Part shown: piece after piece, positions 61,022 through 64,000 of the stretch
Numbering within the stretch: the first letter of the stretch is position 1
Layout: each line of letters opens with the position of its first letter
Assembly: GCA_937925845.1 (NCBI GenBank)
Contig: CALAML010000011.1
Location: forward strand, 1-64,000
Length of the DNA: 64,000 nt
DNA from: an uncultured Acidimicrobiales bacterium
GTDB taxonomy: Bacteria; Actinomycetota; Acidimicrobiia; Acidimicrobiales; CALAML01
Direction of reading: 5' to 3'
Translations under genes and position numbers: made by a program
The notes under the pieces: model-generated
What the model was told of the DNA's origin: nothing
Databases searched by the model: none
The model's input: the letters and a program-made list of their open reading frames with translations, nothing else

Positions 61022-62254
61022 CTAGCGCCTCTTGGGGCGGGTGGGTTTTGTTGGGAGGTTGATGTCGAAGGAATGGGTGTGGCCGTATGGGGGGAACTGC
61101 CAGTCCTGGCCGACCGGGAGGATGTCCTCGGTGTTGAAGTAGCTGAAGACCGCCCGTTGGTTGGTGCCGTACTCGGGATGGGGGATGATGTGATAGCAGC
61201 TCACGTTGCAGCCGGGGACGTCGGTGTTCTCCACCAACAACCGAAGCTGGGGACGGGCTGGGTTGGGTAGATCGTAGATGCTGATCCGGCCACCGAAGCG
61301 CCCCCGCTCCGCCAGCTGTTGCGACACCAACATCAGCGACGAACGGTTGCCCGGCATTACGTCCATGCCCACCTGGAACTGATTCTTGTCCAGACCGAGC
61401 GGGGCGACACGGGCTGGCTTGGACTGCCAACGGCTCCCGTCCCACCACTGGTAGGCCTGCCACCGCTTCCACTGGTTGATCGGCACCCGAGCCAGGCCGG
61501 TGCGATAGTTCCCCAGCTTGTGGGCCTGCCCCCGCCACCTCGGCGAGGTGAAGTAGAGGAAGCCGCCATGGGGAGTGGGGCTGGTCATGATCAGCGGGCG
61601 GATGATGCCGGTGCGATCGTTGCGAAAAACGAAGCTCTCCTGCGAGAAGCTGAGCGTGGCCGGATCAAACACCACACCGCCCCACCGAAGCTGGGTGATC
61701 TCGCCACCGATATGGCAGGAATCGATAAAGAAGACGATGAGGGTGCCGTCGGCGCGCACCGGACCCAGGCCGGCGGGCCATCGGAGCACATAGGGCGTAT
61801 CGGCGTGAGCCGGACAGACCTGCCCCCTCGGCAAGGCGAACTCGAACGGCCGTGGCAACTCCCGGAGCACGCCCGGCTCCAAGCCGTTGGTGGTCGAAAG
61901 CGCCATCGTGCCGTGGAACGACACCGGACCGGGCCGCCAGCTCCCCCGACCATCGGCCTCCCCCGAAAGAGTGTCGCAGAACACCCACAGAGTCTCGCTG
62001 GCACTCAAGGCTCGGCTGTAGCCACAGTCGCGGCTGAAGTACAGACCATCGTTGGTCTCCGCAGTCGACAACAACCGACCGTGGGTACGGATCGAACCAT
62101 CGGCCGAGGTGACCGGAGCAAAGCCGCCCGGCATCGGCTGTTGGGGAGTAGGGACCGCGGGCACGCAGGCGGTCGCCAGCACACCCCACACCGCAAGAAG
62201 CAGGGCGGCGCGTTTCGCTCTCCACCAGTGATGAATCTGCTGTATCCGCCGCAT
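61022..62254 (-). CDS. DUF4185-like secreted lipoprotein
   Basis: 410 residues. The basic N-terminus and helix (ALLLAVWGVLATAC, lipobox ATAC) predict a lipoprotein. The rest is a beta-propeller-like domain: LYFSRDCGYSRAL, ETLWVFCDTLSG, TLIVFFIDSCHIGGE, TSPTPHGGFLYFTSPRWRG and MLVSQQLAERGRFGG. Such patterns fit DUF4185/glycosidase-like five-bladed propellers of unknown activity. The C-terminus (PTKPTRPKRR) is basic. ATG 62254 has a GGAAAG site. It is divergent from the SnoaL-like gene, with an AT-rich 165-nt gap. Confidence 0.7.
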   Translation of the reverse strand: MRRIQQIHHWWRAKRAALLLAVWGVLATACVPAVPTPQQPMPGGFAPVTSADGSIRTHGRLLSTAETNDGLYFSRDCGYSRALSASETLWVFCDTLSGEADGRGSWRPGPVSFHGTMALSTTNGLEPGVLRELPRPFEFALPRGQVCPAHADTPYVLRWPAGLGPVRADGTLIVFFIDSCHIGGEITQLRWGGVVFDPATLSFSQESFVFRNDRTGIIRPLIMTSPTPHGGFLYFTSPRWRGQAHKLGNYRTGLARVPINQWKRWQAYQWWDGSRWQSKPARVAPLGLDKNQFQVGMDVMPGNRSSLMLVSQQLAERGRFGGRISIYDLPNPARPQLRLLVENTDVPGCNVSCYHIIPHPEYGTNQRAVFSYFNTEDILPVGQDWQFPPYGHTHSFDINLPTKPTRPKRR

Positions 62255-62419
62255 TCGCCAGTTCTTTCCACTACCCAGCAGTGCAGATCCTATTTCTTCA
62301 TAGGTTTTTCAGCTAATTGACCTCTTTTGATGTTGTTCGAAATTCAAGCCCGTCGGTCCGATGAATCTGTAAACCTGTAGCCACCGATACAACAGCCCGT
62401 TGGGGCGAGGGGGAAACGC

Positions 62420-62848
62420 ATGAGTGATGGGGCAACAAGCAAGCAGGTAGTCGAGAACTACTGGGAGGTGCACTTCGCCCGTGACTGGGAATCGATGGCC
62501 ACCTTCTTCGGCCCTGAGACCCACTACACCGACGTGGGTCTGGACGCGACCGGGGCGACCGGACCAGAAGAGATCATCGCCCGCCTCCGACTCGGCATCG
62601 AACCCCTCGAGGGTTACGTGCACTTCCCCGGCAACACGATCGCCGAAGGCTCAATCGTGGTGACCGAACACGTTGAACAGTGGCGGTTCCATACCGGCGA
62701 GGTAATCGATCACCCCTTTGCCTCGGTGATGGAAGTCGATGGGTCCACCATCACCCGCTGGCATGACTACTCCCACCTCGGCAACCTCCTCGACCAGGCA
62801 CCCTCATGGTGGATCGAACACATCGCCAACGGCTGGCGCCAGGACTGA
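62420..62848 (+). CDS. SnoaL-like / NTF2-fold protein
   Basis: 142 residues with the cone-shaped NTF2 fold: QVVENYWEVHFARDWESMATFFGPETHYTDVG opens, then IARLRLGIEPLEGYVH and FASVMEVDGSTITRWHDYSHLG. This set includes limonene-epoxide hydrolases and polyketide cyclases, and Asp and Tyr residues for catalysis (HYTDVG, WHDYSH) are present. The reaction is unknown. ATG 62420 has a strong GAGGGGGAA ribosome site. The next gene begins 19 nt downstream, suggesting an operon. Confidence 0.85.
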   Translation: MSDGATSKQVVENYWEVHFARDWESMATFFGPETHYTDVGLDATGATGPEEIIARLRLGIEPLEGYVHFPGNTIAEGSIVVTEHVEQWRFHTGEVIDHPFASVMEVDGSTITRWHDYSHLGNLLDQAPSWWIEHIANGWRQD

Positions 62849-62867
62849 CAACCCTGAAGGACCCACG

Positions 62868-64000
62868 ATGGCTATCCCACGCAAGAAGAAGCTGCTCCAG
62901 TCGATCGAACCGCTGTCGCACAACGACCGCACCCGTGCGGTGTCGACCCTGGCGCGAGACAACGCCAACTCGCCCGAGCTGACCAGCCTGCTCGCGAGTC
63001 TTGACGAAGACCTCTACCAGTGGCAGCTCCGGATCACCATGGCCACGGCGGCACGACGCGCCGAGGACGTCAAGACCGCCCTGACCCACCCGATGCCAAG
63101 CGTTCGTAGGTATGCGATCCGGGCACTACGGCTGGTGCCGGTCGAAACCGACCAAGTCGTCGAGTTGGCGCTCCAGGCCGTACCGGCTGATCGCCGCGAC
63201 CTGATCAATGTCATCGCCAGTCGCGGCGGCCCGACCGTAGCCGAACAGCTCCTGACGACGATGATCGCCCGCGGTCATCGAAGCGACGCGGCCAGCTTGC
63301 TCCCCCATTGCTCAAGCGACGTAGTGGACCAGAGGCTGGCAGAGCTTGACGACGCGGTAGTGAACTGGGCCACGCTGGCCCGGGCCCACCCCAAGCCGGT
63401 TCTGGGCTTCCTCCGCGAACAGATGGCGGTAGCGCCGCTGCTGGCCGAGCAATGGTGGAGCCAGGCCAGTCCCGCGATCATCCAGCTCGTCGACAGCAAT
63501 CCCGATGAGATCCTTGATCTGTGGCAGGACTTTTCCAACACCGGGATTCCGGCCCCGATCTCGGTCCGACTGGCATGGCTCTTCCGGCGGCGACCGCAAC
63601 GCACCCTCGACCTTCTCCTTGAACGAGAGGCGGCACCGGCGCGCCTCCTGGGCCAGCTGGCGCGCCCGAGCGGCCGGGTCGACTTCGAGACCCGGGCCAG
63701 GCTCGCCCAAGCCGCGTTTTCTCAGCCGCCCACCCTGGCTTTGATCCTTCGGTACAGCCCGCCCTCCGAGCGCGGGGCCCTCTTCGAACGGGCCGCCCAA
63801 GGCCACGACCGCGAAACGCTGGTAGTGCACCAAGAGCTCCTGGAGATTCTGCCCCGCACGATGGCCGCAACCGAAGCCCGACGAATGCTCCAGCTTCGGC
63901 AATTCACCGACGACCCGGGCGCCACGCTCAACCTCTTGCCCCGACTCCCGTTGGACGAAGTCCGGGATCGACTCCTCGAAGAAACCCGGGCCAGCGACGC
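62868..64000 (+). CDS. HEAT-repeat-like hypothetical protein, truncated by the window end
   Basis: At least 377 codons, open at the right edge, so the C-terminus is missing. The basic start MAIPRKKKLLQSIEPLSHND is followed by helical repeats typical of HEAT/armadillo solenoids: LTHPMPSVRRYAIRALRLVP, LLTTMIARGHRSDAASLLPH, LLLEREAAPARLLGQLARPS. No enzyme motif is visible. ATG 62868 has an AAGG site and lies 19 nt behind the SnoaL-like gene. A scaffold role is inferred from the fold only. Confidence 0.8.
   Translation, partial: MAIPRKKKLLQSIEPLSHNDRTRAVSTLARDNANSPELTSLLASLDEDLYQWQLRITMATAARRAEDVKTALTHPMPSVRRYAIRALRLVPVETDQVVELALQAVPADRRDLINVIASRGGPTVAEQLLTTMIARGHRSDAASLLPHCSSDVVDQRLAELDDAVVNWATLARAHPKPVLGFLREQMAVAPLLAEQWWSQASPAIIQLVDSNPDEILDLWQDFSNTGIPAPISVRLAWLFRRRPQRTLDLLLEREAAPARLLGQLARPSGRVDFETRARLAQAAFSQPPTLALILRYSPPSERGALFERAAQGHDRETLVVHQELLEILPRTMAATEARRMLQLRQFTDDPGATLNLLPRLPLDEVRDRLLEETRASD

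Noticed and set aside
62379-62400. Sigma-28-type flagellar promoter (CAAG ... CCGATGAA) before the SnoaL-like gene
   Set aside because: The distance between the two boxes is about 9 nt, too short for the sigma-28 spacing, and no flagellar gene is nearby.
1-64000. tRNA, rRNA, riboswitch or prophage
   Set aside because: No cloverleaf, rRNA-like, B12/TPP-type or phage-structural sequence could be recognised in the intergenic regions or genes.

Overview
The window reads as a chromosomal segment of a high-GC Gram-positive actinobacterium, most plausibly from the Acidimicrobiia. The inference rests on F420-type oxidoreductases, a class E sortase, an actinobacterial HelD, a HemY-type haem enzyme, Thr/Pro/Asp/Glu-rich wall-spanning lipoproteins, and many start codons placed 6-8 nt after a TAnnnT promoter element with no Shine-Dalgarno site (leaderless transcripts). 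No rRNA, tRNA, prophage, insertion sequence or CRISPR array was seen.

The most notable content is two secreted thioredoxin-like lipoproteins (5949-7079 and 11267-11827). Each is interrupted by an in-frame TGA exactly where the first cysteine of the CxxC redox motif should be. In both, a hairpin with a GGUC apical loop starts at the same distance behind the TGA, as in a bacterial SECIS element. Read through as selenocysteine, they become complete redoxins with UPIC and UGTC active sites. A conventional annotation would truncate both.

Layout. 1-2.6 kb: DNA methyltransferase plus a companion protein, possibly restriction-modification. 2.9-5.8 kb: conserved hypothetical, then an SDR / VOC / KynB-like cyclase operon. 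5.9-14.3 kb: the two selenoproteins, threonine aldolase, alcohol dehydrogenase, CopC-CopD fusion, XRE regulator, histone-H1-like protein and peroxiredoxin. 14.3-23.4 kb: giant adenylate cyclase/ATPase regulator, ABC exporter, orphan FtsX-type permease and an F420/flavin reductase-like protein. 23.5-28.7 kb: rhomboid protease, methyltransferase, APH-like kinase and a two-gene HTTM membrane operon. 28.8-33.6 kb: HelD, HemE and HemY. 33.7-41.7 kb: sortase E, Lnt-like protein with Ser in place of the catalytic Cys, large secreted hydrolase-like protein, LLM oxidoreductase, O-methyltransferase and cobalamin-binding protein. 42-47.1 kb: secreted protein, ArsR/SRPBCC pair and a two-component system bracketed by inverted repeats. 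47.2-51 kb: NADAR protein, Dtd, tandem-receiver regulator and its divergent kinase. 51-55.5 kb: glycosyltransferase / methyltransferase / alpha-toroid / GtrA envelope-glycan cluster. 55.6-64 kb: TesB, sugar-dehydrogenase-like lipoprotein, lytic transglycosylase, aminotransferase, DUF4185-like lipoprotein, SnoaL-like protein and a truncated HEAT-like gene.

Three families of dispersed intergenic repeats are present. One is a 50-56 nt near-perfect palindrome with an AAAAAC-type loop (four copies). Another is a ~140 nt core repeat with an internal hairpin (two copies). The third is a ~150 nt repeat (three copies) flanking the two-component system. All functional statements rest on motif recognition by eye; no database search was run.
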